Part shown: piece by piece, positions 1 through 10,806 of the stretch
Layout of the letters: each line of letters begins with the position of its first letter
How positions within the stretch are numbered: position 1 is the first letter of the stretch
Origin: Candidatus Pantoea gossypiicola
GTDB lineage: Bacteria > Pseudomonadota > Gammaproteobacteria > Enterobacterales > Enterobacteriaceae
Assembly: GCF_008632075.1 (NCBI RefSeq)
Contig: NZ_VWVM01000001.1
Location: 248,001-312,000, forward strand
Direction of reading: 5' to 3'
DNA: 64,000 bases
Made by a program: the position numbers and the translations under genes
The notes under the pieces: generated by a model
What the model was told of the DNA's origin: nothing
The model's input: the letters and a program-made list of their open reading frames with translations, nothing else
The model's database searches: none

Positions 1-1
1 C

Positions 2-781
2 TATCTTTGTGATGAGTCAGCAGGCTGGTTCCCTGACCTGGATGATATCCGCAGCAAGATAACACCGCGTACCCGCGGTATCGTGATTATCAATCCAAAT
101 AACCCGACCGGCGCGGTCTACAGCAAAGAACTGCTGTTAGAGGTGGTTGAAATTGCGCGTCAGCACAACCTGATCATTTTTGCTGATGAGATCTACGACA
201 AGATCCTTTATGACGAGGCGCAGCATCATTGTATCGCTGCCCTGGCCCCCGATCTGCTGACCGTGACTTTCAATGGCCTTTCCAAAACCTATCGTGTAGC
301 CGGTTTCCGTCAGGGCTGGATGGTACTGAACGGCCCGAAGAAACATGCGAAAGGCTACATTGAAGGGCTGGAGATGCTGGCGTCGATGCGCCTGTGTGCC
401 AACGTACCGGCCCAGCATGCTATTCAGACGGCGCTGGGCGGCTACCAGAGCATCAGCGAATTTATCATGCCTGGCGGTCGTCTTTATGAGCAGCGCCAGC
501 GTGCCTGGGAATTGATCAACGATATTCCCGGTGTCAGCTGTGTAAAGCCGCAGGGCGCGCTCTACATGTTTCCGAAAATTGACGCCAAAAAATTCAATAT
601 TTTTGACGATCAAAAAATGGTGCTGGATTTTCTGCTTCAGGAGAAGGTACTGCTGGTACAAGGCAGCGCTTTCAACTGGCCGTGGCCCGATCACCTGCGC
701 ATTGTTACGCTGCCTCGTGTGGATGATCTGGAGATGGCGATTAATAAATTTGGACGCTTCCTGCAAGGCTATCGCCAGTAG
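2..781 (+). CDS. alaA: Alanine transaminase AlaA, 5' end cut by window
   Basis: Pyridoxal-phosphate aminotransferase of fold type I that makes alanine from pyruvate and glutamate. The reading frame is open from the window edge (first full codon at 2), so the N-terminal third is missing; 259 residues are visible. The NPNNPTGAVYS motif of class I/II aminotransferases and the PLP-lysine segment FNGLSKTYR (Lys codon at 284-286) are intact. The close YfbQ/AlaA-type sequence and the following yfbR gene match the E. coli order. The ATG at 83 is internal and is not the true start. Confidence 0.93.
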   Translation, partial: YLCDESAGWFPDLDDIRSKITPRTRGIVIINPNNPTGAVYSKELLLEVVEIARQHNLIIFADEIYDKILYDEAQHHCIAALAPDLLTVTFNGLSKTYRVAGFRQGWMVLNGPKKHAKGYIEGLEMLASMRLCANVPAQHAIQTALGGYQSISEFIMPGGRLYEQRQRAWELINDIPGVSCVKPQGALYMFPKIDAKKFNIFDDQKMVLDFLLQEKVLLVQGSAFNWPWPDHLRIVTLPRVDDLEMAINKFGRFLQGYRQ

Positions 782-808
782 TCACGCCCGCGTATACTGA
801 CGCTATTT

Positions 809-829
809 GGGGAGAGCCTGTCTCTCCCC
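809..829. terminator. Hairpin between alaA and yfbR
   Basis: A perfect 8-bp stem (GGGGAGAG/CTCTCCCC) with a 5-nt loop lies 28 bases after the alaA stop. No T-run follows, so it may be a weak terminator or an RNA-stabilising hairpin. Confidence 0.4.
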
Positions 830-850
830 TGCCTGCTAACAGGAACGCGC

Positions 851-1450
851 ATGACTCAAAGTCACTTCTTCGCCCATCTCTCCCGTCTCAAGCTGATCAA
901 TCGCTGGCCGCTGATGCGCAACGTGCGCACCGAAAACGTGTCTGAACACAGTCTGCAGGTCGCCATGGTGGCGCACGCGCTGGCCGTCATCAAAAATCTC
1001 AAATTCAGCGGCTCGCTTAACGCCGACCGCATCGCCATGCTGGCGCTTTATCATGACGCCAGCGAAGTGCTGACCGGCGACCTGCCAACGCCGGTCAAGT
1101 ATTACAACGCACAAATTGCTCATGAATATAAAAAAATCGAGAAAATTGCGCAGCAGAAGCTGATTGAGATGTTGCCGGAAGAGTTTCAGACGATCTATCG
1201 CCCGTTGATCGACGAGCATCTGCATAGCGAAGAGGAGCAGGCCGTGGTGAAACAGGCGGATGCGCTCTGTGCCTATGTAAAATGTCTTGAGGAGCTGTCT
1301 GCCGGCAACAACGAATTCCTGCTGGCCAAAGCGCGGCTGGAAAAGACCTTAGCGCAGCGGCGCTCACCAGAGATGGATTACTTCGTTGAGGTGTTCATTC
1401 CGAGCTTCAGCCTGTCGCTGGATGAAATCTCGCAGGATACGCCACTGTAA
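851..1450 (+). CDS. yfbR: 5'-deoxynucleotidase YfbR
   Basis: HD-domain phosphohydrolase that removes the 5'-phosphate from deoxyribonucleoside monophosphates, a cytosolic step in dNTP homeostasis. It has 199 residues, the same as the E. coli protein. Metal ligands are visible: His33 in VSEHS, His68-Asp69 in LYHDASE, with Glu72 and Asp77 in the following [12 protein letters not shown] segment. A Shine-Dalgarno AGGA lies 6 bases before the ATG. It follows alaA in the same direction, as in E. coli; the intervening transporter yfbS is absent downstream. Confidence 0.95.
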   Translation: MTQSHFFAHLSRLKLINRWPLMRNVRTENVSEHSLQVAMVAHALAVIKNLKFSGSLNADRIAMLALYHDASEVLTGDLPTPVKYYNAQIAHEYKKIEKIAQQKLIEMLPEEFQTIYRPLIDEHLHSEEEQAVVKQADALCAYVKCLEELSAGNNEFLLAKARLEKTLAQRRSPEMDYFVEVFIPSFSLSLDEISQDTPL

Positions 1451-1474
1451 GCCCGACGGTCTGGCCGCCGGGCT
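1450..1474. terminator. Hairpin between convergent yfbR and hxpA
   Basis: An inverted repeat (AGCCCGaCGG/CCGcCGGGCT, one mismatch, 5-nt loop) begins at the yfbR stop codon and lies 6 bases from the hxpA stop. It is suited to act in both directions but lacks a clear T-run. Confidence 0.4.
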
Positions 1475-1479
1475 AATCT

Positions 1480-2139
1480 TTAAGCCTGCTGACTGAAGGT
1501 AAAGCTGCCATCAGACTCACGAGTGACCACCAGCGACGCCAGTGATTCGAGCCGAAGCGCCACGTCATCCAGTCGCGGCGTCTCCGCCGGAGGATTGATA
1601 GCAATTACCGTACAGCCCGCGTTCAGGCCAGACAAAATACCCGCGGGTGCATCTTCTGCCACCACACATGACGTCGCCGCTAACCCCAGCTTCTCCGCCC
1701 CCAGCAGATAAGGATCGGGCTCAGGTTTGCCTTTAGCAACCTGCTCGGCAGTAATAAACACCGCAGGTTTCGGCAAGCCTGCAGCTTTATGTCGGGCATG
1801 CGCAACCGGCACCGAACCGGAGGTGACAATGGCCCAGGGGATCTGCAGCGCGTTCAGCCGGTTCAGCAGCGCTCTGGCACCTGGCAGCGCCTGCACACCG
1901 TCGGTGTCTGCCGCTTCAGCCTGCTCAAGCGCGACAAACTCAGCCTGAATAGCCTCTTCCGACTGGCCTGCCATGAAATGACGCAGAGAGGTAATCGCCT
2001 GTTTGCCATGGATGAAATCCAGGATCTCGTCAGCGGCGATACCATGACGGGCTCCCCACTGGCTCCAGGCTCGTTCAACCGCTGGCAGTGAATCGACCAG
2101 CGTGCCGTCTAAATCAAATAGAAAACCTCTGTAGGTCAC
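1480..2139 (-). CDS. hxpA: HAD-family sugar/hexitol phosphatase (YfbT)
   Basis: Haloacid-dehalogenase phosphatase of the YfbT/HxpA group, acting on sugar or hexitol phosphates. Motif I is FDLDGT with Asp9 and Asp11 near the N-terminus. Motif II is VTSG, the conserved Lys lies in KGKPEP, and motif III is VAEDAPAG. I choose the GTG start at 2139 (219 residues) because it is preceded by a strong AGGAGG about 5 bases upstream. The alternative ATG at 2160 has no ribosome site and overlaps yfbU. It is co-directional with yfbU and probably translated from the same transcript. Confidence 0.88.
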   Translation of the reverse strand: MTYRGFLFDLDGTLVDSLPAVERAWSQWGARHGIAADEILDFIHGKQAITSLRHFMAGQSEEAIQAEFVALEQAEAADTDGVQALPGARALLNRLNALQIPWAIVTSGSVPVAHARHKAAGLPKPAVFITAEQVAKGKPEPDPYLLGAEKLGLAATSCVVAEDAPAGILSGLNAGCTVIAINPPAETPRLDDVALRLESLASLVVTRESDGSFTFSQQA

Positions 2140-2152
2140 GCACTCCTCCTCA

Positions 2153-2647
2153 TCAGGCATTAATCACTTGCGCAATTTCGTTTGCACTTAAATGGTACTG
2201 GCGCGGACAAGTCTGCCACAAAGCTAACATGCGTTGATACTTTTCCCACATTGGAGTCTGTGCGTTAAAACCATGGGTGCCGGAATCGAAGTGGGTATAA
2301 CGCCCTTCGGTATTGACCATAAAACGGACGTAGCCCAGCAGGCGTGCTTCCGTTGCCGCATCAAAGCCCAGAAAGGCGAGACGGCGCTCTTCCAGCTGAC
2401 CTTTATCTTTCAGGTTTGACCAGGAAACGTGGAGCGCATGATGCATCTCCATAATATCGATCACCGTCCGGCAGATCGCTTCGCTGAGTTCGCCAAACTC
2501 TTTATCCAGCTCGCGCATCTGCAGCGCATAACCGCGTTCGATAATGGTCTGGTAACGGCGAAAACGTTCAGCATTTTCCGGCTCAAGCATGGCCATGATT
2601 TTGTACTGGTTAGTAAGAATCAGACGCTGCGCATGGGTCATTTCCAT
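2153..2647 (-). CDS. yfbU: Conserved protein YfbU
   Basis: UPF0304 family protein of unknown molecular function; 164 residues, as in E. coli. It is rich in aromatic and charged residues and has the conserved [23 protein letters not shown]-like region at about residues 94-117. Two ATG codons are adjacent. The second (2647) matches the E. coli N-terminus MEMTxAQRLIL and sits about 6 bases after GGGAG. It lies just upstream of hxpA. Confidence 0.92.
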   Translation of the reverse strand: MEMTHAQRLILTNQYKIMAMLEPENAERFRRYQTIIERGYALQMRELDKEFGELSEAICRTVIDIMEMHHALHVSWSNLKDKGQLEERRLAFLGFDAATEARLLGYVRFMVNTEGRYTHFDSGTHGFNAQTPMWEKYQRMLALWQTCPRQYHLSANEIAQVINA

Positions 2648-2793
2648 CATTCACTCCCGGTCAGAGACCGCTCAGTTAATCGACAATGGAGAAATGATTG
2701 CACAGCGTTAGCGACACGGAAATCGCCGTATCGCCTTTCTTTGATTTAGCCGCAGGTTAGCGGTAACTATTTTACCGCCAGCCCGGGTATCGG

Positions 2794-3246
2794 TCAGAGA
2801 TCGTCGAGGAAGGTGCGGTCGAGTTGTTTAAACGCCCGCTTAAGCAGGTCGGCCAGCGCCTGATAGGTCGGCTTGCCTTCTACCGGTGCTATCGCCTGCC
2901 CCGCTTCTTCCAGCCGGGCACGCACTTCATGAAACCAATTAAGCAGCGTCGGCGGCAACGGCGTCACTGAACGCTTACCCAGCCACCATAGTCCCTGCAT
3001 CGGCAGGCTACAGGCAAACAGTGCCGTTGCTACGGCCGGACCTAACTGACCGCCCATCGCGATCTGCCATGTCAGCGTAAAAATCGCCAGAGGTGGCATA
3101 AAGCGAATGGCGAAACGCGTTGCCGATGAAACGCGGTTTTCCGGGAAAACCGGGGCCAGGCGCTTATCAGCGGGCCAGGTCTTCATATAGTGCTGGCCGC
3201 GCTGAAACAGCCGAAACCAATTGGTACTGCCGGATTCATTCGCCAT
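2794..3246 (-). CDS. yfbV: UPF0208 membrane protein YfbV
   Basis: Small inner-membrane protein of 150 residues with two hydrophobic segments at roughly residues 45-85 ([16 protein letters not shown] and [14 protein letters not shown]). Its cytosolic C-terminus is rich in charged residues and ends in FLDDL. In E. coli the homologue has been linked to insulating the Ter macrodomain; nothing here tests that. It is divergent from ackA across a 337-base gap, as in E. coli. Confidence 0.92.
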   Translation of the reverse strand: MANESGSTNWFRLFQRGQHYMKTWPADKRLAPVFPENRVSSATRFAIRFMPPLAIFTLTWQIAMGGQLGPAVATALFACSLPMQGLWWLGKRSVTPLPPTLLNWFHEVRARLEEAGQAIAPVEGKPTYQALADLLKRAFKQLDRTFLDDL

Positions 3247-3583
3247 GGCTCACCTCAACTAATACTGCAAAGATTAAAAAATAGTTATAACCACACAACT
3301 TTACGTAACATCCTTCAATTATTTTTGTCTTTAAAGATGACTCCAGCTATTCTGACGCCGTTTTAACACCTTTCCGCAAGCGGGATGCGCCGTTGGGAAG
3401 AGGCCTGAGCCAAGTTTCGACAAGGCAATCTTCAAATTTTCGCGTAAGATTGCTGAAATTTTTTGCGGAAATACAGTTTTCTGTCTACCGCATGATGTTT
3501 GTCATTAATCTACCAGCTTTCATGGGCTACGCTGTTAGTCTGATTGCGTTTTATTTAGCCACTCTCAAAAAATAGGTACTTCC
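3247..3583. other. yfbV-ackA divergent regulatory gap
   Basis: 337 bases of AT-rich DNA between two divergent genes. It must hold the ackA-pta promoter(s). A 60-codon open frame (3393-3575) with a hydrophobic C-terminal half is present but has no ribosome site or recognised homology, and I do not call it. AGGT about 8 bases before the ackA ATG is the only obvious translation signal. Confidence 0.5.
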
Positions 3584-4786
3584 ATGTCGAGTAAGTTAGT
3601 TCTGGTTCTGAACTGTGGCAGCTCTTCCCTGAAGTTTGCCATTCTCAACCCTGCCAGCGGTGAAGAGTTCCTGTCAGGCCTGGCGGAATGTTTCCACCTT
3701 CCTGAGGCCCGCATCAAATGGAAGCTGGAAGGCGAAAAACAGGAAGCGCCTTTGGGTGCTGGCGCAGCGCATAGCGAAGCGCTGAACTTTATTGTTAAAA
3801 CCATTCTGGCACAAAAACCTGAGCTTTCGGCACAAATTGCTGCAATCGGCCATCGTATCGTTCATGGCGGCGAGAAGCTGACTCAGTCAGTCATCATTAC
3901 TGAAGACGTGATACAGGGCATCAAAGACGCCTCTTCTTTTGCACCGCTGCACAACCCGGCTCATCTGATCGGTATTGATGAAGCGATGAAAAACTTCCCC
4001 CACCTGTCAGACAAGAATGTCGCGGTATTCGACACGGCTTTCCATCAGACAATGCCGGAAGAGTCTTATCTCTATGCGCTGCCGTATAAATTATATAAAG
4101 AGCATGGCGTTCGTCGCTATGGCGCGCATGGCACCAGCCATTTCTATGTGACTCACGAAGCCGCCAAAATGCTTAATAAGCCGCTTGAGTCACTGAACAT
4201 TATCACCTGTCACCTCGGTAATGGTGGTTCAGTTTCTGCCATTCGTAATGGCGAGTGCGTAGACACCTCAATGGGCCTGACTCCGCTGGAAGGTCTGGTG
4301 ATGGGAACCCGCAGTGGCGACATCGATCCGGCGATCATCTTCTTCCTGCACGATACGCTGGGTATGAGCGTTGATGCCATCAATAAACTGCTGACCAAAG
4401 AGTCTGGCCTGTTAGGTCTGACCGAAGTCACCAGCGACTGTCGCTACGTAGAAGATAACTACACCACCAAAGAAGATGCGAAGCGCGCAATGGATGTCTT
4501 CTGTCATCGCCTGGCGAAATATATCGGCAGCTACAGCGCGCTGATGGAAGGTCGTCTTGACGCCGTCGTGTTCACTGGCGGCATCGGTGAAAACGCCGCG
4601 ATGGTTCGTGAACTTTCACTGAAAAAACTGGCACTGCTGGGCTTTGACGTCGACCACGAGCGCAACCTGGCGGCCCGCTTCGGCAAGTCAGGCTACATCA
4701 ATAAAGAAGGCACCCGCCCGGCGCTGGTGATTCCGACCAACGAAGAGCTGGTCATCGCCCAGGACGCCGCGCGTCTGACTGCGTAA
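3584..4786 (+). CDS. ackA: Acetate kinase AckA
   Basis: Converts acetyl phosphate and ADP to acetate and ATP, the last step of the Pta-AckA acetate overflow pathway in the cytosol. It has 400 residues, as in E. coli. Visible ASKHA-family features are [11 protein letters not shown] at the N-terminus, GHRIVHGG, the [11 protein letters not shown] segment carrying the catalytic Asp, HLGNGGS (phosphate loop), [20 protein letters not shown] and FTGGIGENA near the C-terminus. It is followed by a hairpin and then pta, 71 bases on. Confidence 0.97.
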   Translation: MSSKLVLVLNCGSSSLKFAILNPASGEEFLSGLAECFHLPEARIKWKLEGEKQEAPLGAGAAHSEALNFIVKTILAQKPELSAQIAAIGHRIVHGGEKLTQSVIITEDVIQGIKDASSFAPLHNPAHLIGIDEAMKNFPHLSDKNVAVFDTAFHQTMPEESYLYALPYKLYKEHGVRRYGAHGTSHFYVTHEAAKMLNKPLESLNIITCHLGNGGSVSAIRNGECVDTSMGLTPLEGLVMGTRSGDIDPAIIFFLHDTLGMSVDAINKLLTKESGLLGLTEVTSDCRYVEDNYTTKEDAKRAMDVFCHRLAKYIGSYSALMEGRLDAVVFTGGIGENAAMVRELSLKKLALLGFDVDHERNLAARFGKSGYINKEGTRPALVIPTNEELVIAQDAARLTA

Positions 4787-4795
4787 AATCGTTTT

Positions 4796-4827
4796 CTCCG
4801 TCAGCTCAGGCTGACGGAGTTGTTTTT
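4796..4827 (+). terminator. Hairpin with T-tract between ackA and pta
   Basis: A perfect 9-bp stem (CTCCGTCAG/CTGACGGAG), a 6-nt loop and then TTGTTTTT. It would reduce read-through from ackA into pta, so the two genes are probably partly uncoupled. Confidence 0.75.
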
Positions 4828-4857
4828 GACACCCTGCCACTACTGAGAGGTTCAAAC

Positions 4858-7002
4858 GTGTCACGTACAATTATGCTCATTCCGACCGGCACCAGCGTCG
4901 GCCTGACCAGCGTCAGCCTGGGCGTTATCCGCGCCATGGAGCGCAAAGGTGTTCGCCTTAGCGTCTTTAAGCCGATTGCTCAGCCACGTGCTGGCGGCGA
5001 CACTCCGGATCAAACCACCACCATCATCCGTAAGAACTCCTCGATTCCTGCCGCAGAGCCGCTGCAGATGTCGCGTGTTGAGTCACTGCTGGGCTCCAAC
5101 CAGCAGGATGTGCTGATGGAAGAGATCATCTCCCGTTACCATGCCAACACCCAGGATGCGGAAGTGGTGTTGGTTGAAGGTCTGGTTCCAACCCGTAAGC
5201 ATCAGTTCGCCAACGCACTGAACTATGAAATCGCCAAAACGCTGAATGCCGAGATCGTCTTTGTGATGGCGCTGGGTAACGACTCACCGGCCCAGTTGAA
5301 AGAGCGTATTGAGCTGACCCAGAGCAGCTTCGGCGGTCAGAAGAATAAAAACATTACGGGCGTGATCATCAACAAACTCAACGCGCCGGTTGACGATCAG
5401 GGACGTACCCGCCCTGACCTGTCAGAAATCTTTGATGACTCCTCAAAAGCCAGTATTGCCAATATCGATCCTAAGCAGCTTTTCTCAGACAGTCCGTTGC
5501 CGGTGCTGGGCTGCGTGCCGTGGAGCTTTGATCTGATTGCGACCCGCGCCATTGATATGTGCCGCCACCTGGATGCGCGCATCATCAACGAAGGTGAGAT
5601 TCAGACCCGCCGGGTGAAATCTGTAACCTTCTGCGCCCGCAGTATCCCGCACATGCTGGAACATTTCCGTCCTGGCTCTCTGCTGGTCACCTCCGCAGAC
5701 CGCCCGGATGTGCTGGTCGCCGCCTGTCTGGCCGCGATGAACGGCATTGAGATTGGCGCTATTCTGCTGACCGGTAACTACGAGATTGACGACCGCATTG
5801 CCCGTCTCTGCGACCGTGCCTTCCAGACCGGCCTGCCGGTATTTATGGTGAAAACCAATACCTGGCAGACCTCCCTGAGCCTGCAGAGCTTTAATCTTGA
5901 AGTGCCTGCTGATGACACGCAGCGCATCGAGAAAGTGCAGGAATATGTCGCCAGCTACATCAACGCTGACTGGATTGAGTCACTGACCGCCACATCTGAG
6001 CGCAGCCGTCGACTGTCACCACCTGCCTTCCGCTATCAGCTTACCGAGCTGGCGCGTAAAGCGGGCAAACGCGTGGTGCTGCCAGAGGGTGATGAGCCGC
6101 GTACGGTTAAAGCGGCCGCTATCTGTGCTGAACGCGGCATCGCCACCTGCGTACTGTTAGGCAACCCGGAGGAGATTCAGCGTGTCGCTGCGGCTCAGGG
6201 TGTTGAACTGGGCAAAGGCGTTGAGATTGTTGACCCGGAACAGGTTCGTGAAAACTACGTGCCGCGTCTGGTTGAGTTGCGTAAGAGCAAAGGCATGACC
6301 GAAGTGGTCGCGCAGGAGCAGCTGGAAGATAACGTGGTACTCGGCACCATGATGCTGGAGAGCGGCGAAGTGGATGGCCTGGTGTCAGGTGCGGTTCATA
6401 CCACCGCCAACACCATTCGTCCGCCGCTGCAGTTGATCAAAACCGCGCCTAACAGCTCACTGGTATCCTCGGTGTTCTTTATGCTGCTGCCGGAGCAGGT
6501 GCTGGTTTACGGCGACTGTGCGATTAACCCGGACCCTACCGCTGAGCAGCTGGCCGAAATCGCGATTCAGTCCGCCGATTCAGCCAAAGCCTTTGGTATC
6601 GATCCGCGTGTGGCGATGATCTCCTACTCTACCGGTACATCAGGTGCGGGCAGCGACGTGGAAAAAGTGCGTGAAGCCACGCGTATTGCGCAGGAGAAAC
6701 GGCCTGATCTGGTGATCGATGGTCCGTTACAGTATGACGCGGCGATCATGGAAGATGTGGCGAAATCCAAAGCGCCGAATTCTCAGGTTGCCGGGCGCGC
6801 TACTGTGTTTATCTTCCCGGATCTCAATACCGGTAACACCACCTACAAAGCAGTACAGCGTTCAGCCGATCTGATTTCCATCGGACCGATGCTGCAGGGG
6901 ATGCGTAAGCCGGTCAATGACCTGTCTCGCGGTGCGCTGGTGGATGACATCGTCTATACCATCGCCCTGACGGCGATTCAGTCCCAGCAGGCTGAAGGCT
7001 AA
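4858..7002 (+). CDS. pta: Phosphate acetyltransferase Pta
   Basis: Reversibly converts acetyl-CoA and phosphate to acetyl phosphate, in partnership with AckA. It has 714 residues, as in E. coli. The N-terminal P-loop NTPase-like regulatory part starts [18 protein letters not shown] central DRTGG-type domain follows. The C-terminal catalytic PTA_PTB domain spans about residues 395-710 ([46 protein letters not shown]). The start is GTG, as in E. coli, after a GAGAGG ribosome site. Confidence 0.97.
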   Translation: MSRTIMLIPTGTSVGLTSVSLGVIRAMERKGVRLSVFKPIAQPRAGGDTPDQTTTIIRKNSSIPAAEPLQMSRVESLLGSNQQDVLMEEIISRYHANTQDAEVVLVEGLVPTRKHQFANALNYEIAKTLNAEIVFVMALGNDSPAQLKERIELTQSSFGGQKNKNITGVIINKLNAPVDDQGRTRPDLSEIFDDSSKASIANIDPKQLFSDSPLPVLGCVPWSFDLIATRAIDMCRHLDARIINEGEIQTRRVKSVTFCARSIPHMLEHFRPGSLLVTSADRPDVLVAACLAAMNGIEIGAILLTGNYEIDDRIARLCDRAFQTGLPVFMVKTNTWQTSLSLQSFNLEVPADDTQRIEKVQEYVASYINADWIESLTATSERSRRLSPPAFRYQLTELARKAGKRVVLPEGDEPRTVKAAAICAERGIATCVLLGNPEEIQRVAAAQGVELGKGVEIVDPEQVRENYVPRLVELRKSKGMTEVVAQEQLEDNVVLGTMMLESGEVDGLVSGAVHTTANTIRPPLQLIKTAPNSSLVSSVFFMLLPEQVLVYGDCAINPDPTAEQLAEIAIQSADSAKAFGIDPRVAMISYSTGTSGAGSDVEKVREATRIAQEKRPDLVIDGPLQYDAAIMEDVAKSKAPNSQVAGRATVFIFPDLNTGNTTYKAVQRSADLISIGPMLQGMRKPVNDLSRGALVDDIVYTIALTAIQSQQAEG

Positions 7003-7017
7003 ACGGCTGGTCATAAC

Positions 7018-7051
7018 GAAAAAGGCATGCCCCGGAGCATGCCTTTTTTTC
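7018..7051 (+). terminator. Intrinsic terminator of pta
   Basis: GAAAAAGGCATGC/GCATGCCTTTTTTTC hairpin with a short CCCGGA loop and a seven-T run, 16 bases after the pta stop. Confidence 0.9.
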
Positions 7052-7111
7052 GCCGGTAACAAAGCGGCCCGGTCTGATGCGGATGAATAACCTGAATTAA
7101 AGCGCCTGTTT

Positions 7112-7636
7112 TCAGGCCCGGTTATCGCCGTTGCGGCTCATCCACAGGGAGAGCGCTTTCAGCGAATCGTCGGTGAACTCATCACAACGTGCAGTGATCT
7201 CATCGGGCGTCATCCAGATAATCTCATCGACTTCCGATTCCTGCATGGCGAATGGCCCGTGTGATACACAACTGAACAGTCCGCCCCAGACACGACAGTG
7301 CTGATCTTCGAAGTAGAATTTGCCATGTTCAGCAAACGGCACCGCGGCGATCCCTAACTCCTCTTCTGCTTCACGTCGCGCAGATTCCAGCATATCTTCA
7401 CCGCTCTGCACCACGCCGCCCGCGGTTGCGTCCAGTTTGCCCGGCATAAAATCTTTTATCTCGGTGCGACGCTGTACCAGAATCTTGCCCATACCGTCAT
7501 GAACCACAATATAGGTGGCGCGGTGACGCAGGCACTGAGCACGCATCTGCGCACGTGTCGCCTGAGCAACGACTTCATTCTCTTCGTTTACGATATCGAC
7601 CCACTCGATGCCGTCACCCGCAGTTTGATCCACCAT
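7112..7636 (-). CDS. yfcD: Nudix hydrolase YfcD
   Basis: Nudix-fold hydrolase of the IPP-isomerase-like YfcD group; the substrate is not established. The Nudix box GGVVQ...[13 protein letters not shown] is complete, with the REAEEEL core glutamates. The ATG at 7636 (174 residues) is chosen because it follows AGGAAAGGG by about 6 bases. It places the conserved [15 protein letters not shown] block near the N-terminus, as in E. coli; the longer 190-residue frame has no such site. The neighbouring transporter yfcC of E. coli is absent. Confidence 0.9.
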   Translation of the reverse strand: MVDQTAGDGIEWVDIVNEENEVVAQATRAQMRAQCLRHRATYIVVHDGMGKILVQRRTEIKDFMPGKLDATAGGVVQSGEDMLESARREAEEELGIAAVPFAEHGKFYFEDQHCRVWGGLFSCVSHGPFAMQESEVDEIIWMTPDEITARCDEFTDDSLKALSLWMSRNGDNRA

Positions 7637-7744
7637 CAGTAACCCTTTCCTGTTTGGCGTACAGTTAAGTACGCAGTTTGCCACGTCGTTATTTTTATGT
7701 GGCGTAAGGTAATCACTTCCGACAGCCTGAGCAAGCTCTGGCTG

Positions 7745-8389
<645 letters not shown>

Positions 8390-8568
8390 TTACCTCAATT
8401 GGCTGTCAGGGTTGCATCATGTTTACCGATTTTTTTTTGCGAAGGCAACGCTGAGCTGCTCCGATCTCTCACGCCGGAATAACAAAGCGCGACGCGACGC
8501 ACTTCAGAGTGGCTCCGCTCTTCTATGCTGAAAGGAGCACATAACAAAAACACAAAGGGAGCCGCAAC

Positions 8569-9465
8569 ATGCACATTCTTATTACCGGTGGCACGGGACT
8601 GATTGGTCGTCACCTGATCCCGCGCCTGCAACAGCTGGGGCATCAGATAAGCGTGGTGACCCGTGACGTGGTCAGCGCGCGTGAAAAACTGGGCGAGAAC
8701 GTCGCACTCTGGTCAGGTCTGGCGCAACAGACAAACCTGAATAACATCGATGCGGTGATTAATCTGGCGGGCGAACCCATCGCCGACAAGCGCTGGACGG
8801 AGCCGCATAAACAGCAGCTATGCGAAAGCCGCTGGCAGATCACCGAGCAGATTGCCTCACTGATTAATGCCAGTGCAACGCCACCCGCCGTCCTGATTTC
8901 TGGTTCGGCAACCGGCTTCTATGGCAATACCGGCGATCTGGTGCTGACTGAAGAGGATGAGGGCCATGATGAGTTTACCCATCAGCTCTGCGCCCGCTGG
9001 GAGCAGCTGGCGCTCAGCGCCGCGAGTGAACGTACCCGCGTCTGCCTGATACGCACCGGCGTGGTGCTGGCTCGTGAAGGCGGCGCACTCAGTAAAATGA
9101 AACTGCCGTTTAAGTTTGGCGCGGGCGGGCCGATCGGCAGTGGCAAACAGTATATGCCATGGATCCATATTGATGACATGGTCAACGCGATTCTCTGGCT
9201 GCTGGATCATGAGGATCTGCACGGCCCGTTCAACATGGTGGCCCCTTACGCGGTGCGCAATGAGCAGTTTGCCGCCACGCTGGGGCGGGTGATGCATCGC
9301 CCGGCCTTTATGCGTACGCCCACCAGCGCCATTAAGCTGATGATGGGGGAGTCGTCGGTACTGGTGCTGGGAGGACAGCATGTGCTGCCAAAGCGGCTGG
9401 AAGCCTCTGGTTTCGGCTTCCGCTGGTACGATTTGCAGGAAGCCTTGCAGGATGTCGCAGGATAA
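8569..9465 (+). CDS. yfcH: NAD(P)-binding epimerase-family protein YfcH
   Basis: Short-chain dehydrogenase/reductase-like protein of the TIGR01777 group, 298 residues; its reaction is unknown. The dinucleotide motif [12 protein letters not shown] is at residues 4-15, [13 protein letters not shown] follows in mid-protein, and the [17 protein letters not shown] segment matches the family. The C-terminal part resembles the DUF1731 tail. GGGAG precedes the ATG by about 8 bases. It is convergent with the inserted dal operon. Confidence 0.92.
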   Translation: MHILITGGTGLIGRHLIPRLQQLGHQISVVTRDVVSAREKLGENVALWSGLAQQTNLNNIDAVINLAGEPIADKRWTEPHKQQLCESRWQITEQIASLINASATPPAVLISGSATGFYGNTGDLVLTEEDEGHDEFTHQLCARWEQLALSAASERTRVCLIRTGVVLAREGGALSKMKLPFKFGAGGPIGSGKQYMPWIHIDDMVNAILWLLDHEDLHGPFNMVAPYAVRNEQFAATLGRVMHRPAFMRTPTSAIKLMMGESSVLVLGGQHVLPKRLEASGFGFRWYDLQEALQDVAG

Positions 9466-9494
9466 CCCTGCAGCGGCCCGGGGCCGCCGCAGGG
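9466..9494. terminator. Strong hairpin between convergent yfcH and dalT
   Basis: CCCTGCaGCGGCC/GGCCGCcGCAGGG: a 12-bp stem with one mismatch and a 3-nt loop, starting right after the yfcH stop. There is no T-run on either strand. Its position between convergent genes suggests bidirectional termination or 3'-end protection. Confidence 0.5.
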
Positions 9495-9498
9495 GTAA

Positions 9499-10779
9499 TT
9501 AGCTACGCTGTCCGGCGACCCGCGACTGCATCGCCTTCTCTTCCCGCGTGTGCCCCGGTTGTGGCACGCGGATAATGAAGGTCAATACGTCAGCGAATAC
9601 ATACAGCGCGGTGTAGGCCCATACCACTCCGACGATGTCGAAGAATGGCAGCATGACGGAGGCGATAGCCGGTGCCACAAAGTTACTGAGTCCCGCGGAG
9701 AGATTGTAAATCGAGACCGCTGCCCCTTTGTGATGCGGCTCCAGCGTCGGAAAGACGGCGGTCATCGGCACAAACGCGGCGACAAAGATCCCCAGCATGA
9801 CCGCAGGAATTAATGCCACCCAGAAATTATGCCCCGCATACAGCGGCAGGTAATAGAAGGTCAGGCTGGAGATAGCCATTCCCAGGCAACCAAACCAGCG
9901 TACCTGACGGATCCAGCCCAGCTTCTCACCGGTGAGGCCCCAGAAGATATTCGTAAAGATGGTAACAAAGAAGAACACCGCCCAGATCTGTAGCCACTCA
10001 GAGAGGGTAAAGCCGAGACGGTCGACAAACAGCAGTGGCATGATAATGGCGAAACCAAACAGCGACAGCGTGTTGATGATGCGAATCAGGCAGGCATAAA
10101 AGACATGCTGATTGGTGAACAGGATGGTCACGGCACGCGACATCTCTGTCATCTTGTCGCGCATCGGCAGATTCACGCGGGAACGATCTACCGGCACGTT
10201 GCGCAGGCTGAACCAGGCAAGAATCCCACCACAGGCTACCCAGATGATGGCCAGCCACAGCGTTCCGGTCTCCCCCAGCATCGGAATGGTCAGACTGGGC
10301 AGATAGCTGCCCACCACGCCAATGCCGATTGAATACATCGCCCAGAACCAGCCGGTCGCCGCCGCCAGTTTCTCGCGCGGTAAGACCTGCACCAGCATCA
10401 TCATGAAAGAGTAGATAAACAGCGGATAAGCCAGCCCGCGAATGCCGTAAAACAGCACCATGAGGGGATAGTTACGCAGTCCAAGCCCAAGTGACATAAA
10501 CAGGGCATGCATGACGATCCACAGCACAAAGCCAATCATCATCGCGCGCTGCGGCGTGATCAGCTCGGCGACCACGCCCGATGCCCAGGCTGCCAGCGCG
10601 GCTGCCAGACCATAGAAGGTGAACACGACGGCAGACTGCGCGGGCGAAAAGCCCATGTCAGTGATATGGCGCGACAGAAACGCCATTTCAAAGCCATCAC
10701 CCGCCATAAAGATGGCGATAGCGAGGAAGCCCCAGAACATCTTTTTCGGTAAGCCAAACCAGTATTCGTTCGATTGCAT
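9499..10779 (-). CDS. dalT: D-arabinitol/polyol MFS permease
   Basis: Major-facilitator transporter of the RbtT/DalT polyol:proton symporter group, with about 12 hydrophobic segments over 426 residues. The N-terminal block FMAGDGFEMAFLSRHI and the FYGIRGLAYPLFIYSF segment match remembered Klebsiella DalT. The ATG at 10779 is preceded by AGAAGG at 8 bases; a GTG three codons upstream is less likely. It is the last gene of the dalD-dalK-dalT operon and imports D-arabinitol. Its own frame is intact although dalK upstream is frameshifted. Confidence 0.87.
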   Translation of the reverse strand: MQSNEYWFGLPKKMFWGFLAIAIFMAGDGFEMAFLSRHITDMGFSPAQSAVVFTFYGLAAALAAWASGVVAELITPQRAMMIGFVLWIVMHALFMSLGLGLRNYPLMVLFYGIRGLAYPLFIYSFMMMLVQVLPREKLAAATGWFWAMYSIGIGVVGSYLPSLTIPMLGETGTLWLAIIWVACGGILAWFSLRNVPVDRSRVNLPMRDKMTEMSRAVTILFTNQHVFYACLIRIINTLSLFGFAIIMPLLFVDRLGFTLSEWLQIWAVFFFVTIFTNIFWGLTGEKLGWIRQVRWFGCLGMAISSLTFYYLPLYAGHNFWVALIPAVMLGIFVAAFVPMTAVFPTLEPHHKGAAVSIYNLSAGLSNFVAPAIASVMLPFFDIVGVVWAYTALYVFADVLTFIIRVPQPGHTREEKAMQSRVAGQRS

Positions 10780-10806
10780 CACAATCACCTTCTGTTTGGT
10801 TAGTCG

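Noticed and set aside
137-766. 209-codon minus-strand frame opposite alaA
   Set aside because: Shadow of a high-GC coding frame; alaA itself is clearly conserved.
3393-3575. 60-codon frame with a hydrophobic C-terminus upstream of ackA
   Set aside because: No ribosome site, no recognised homology, and it occupies the expected ackA promoter region.
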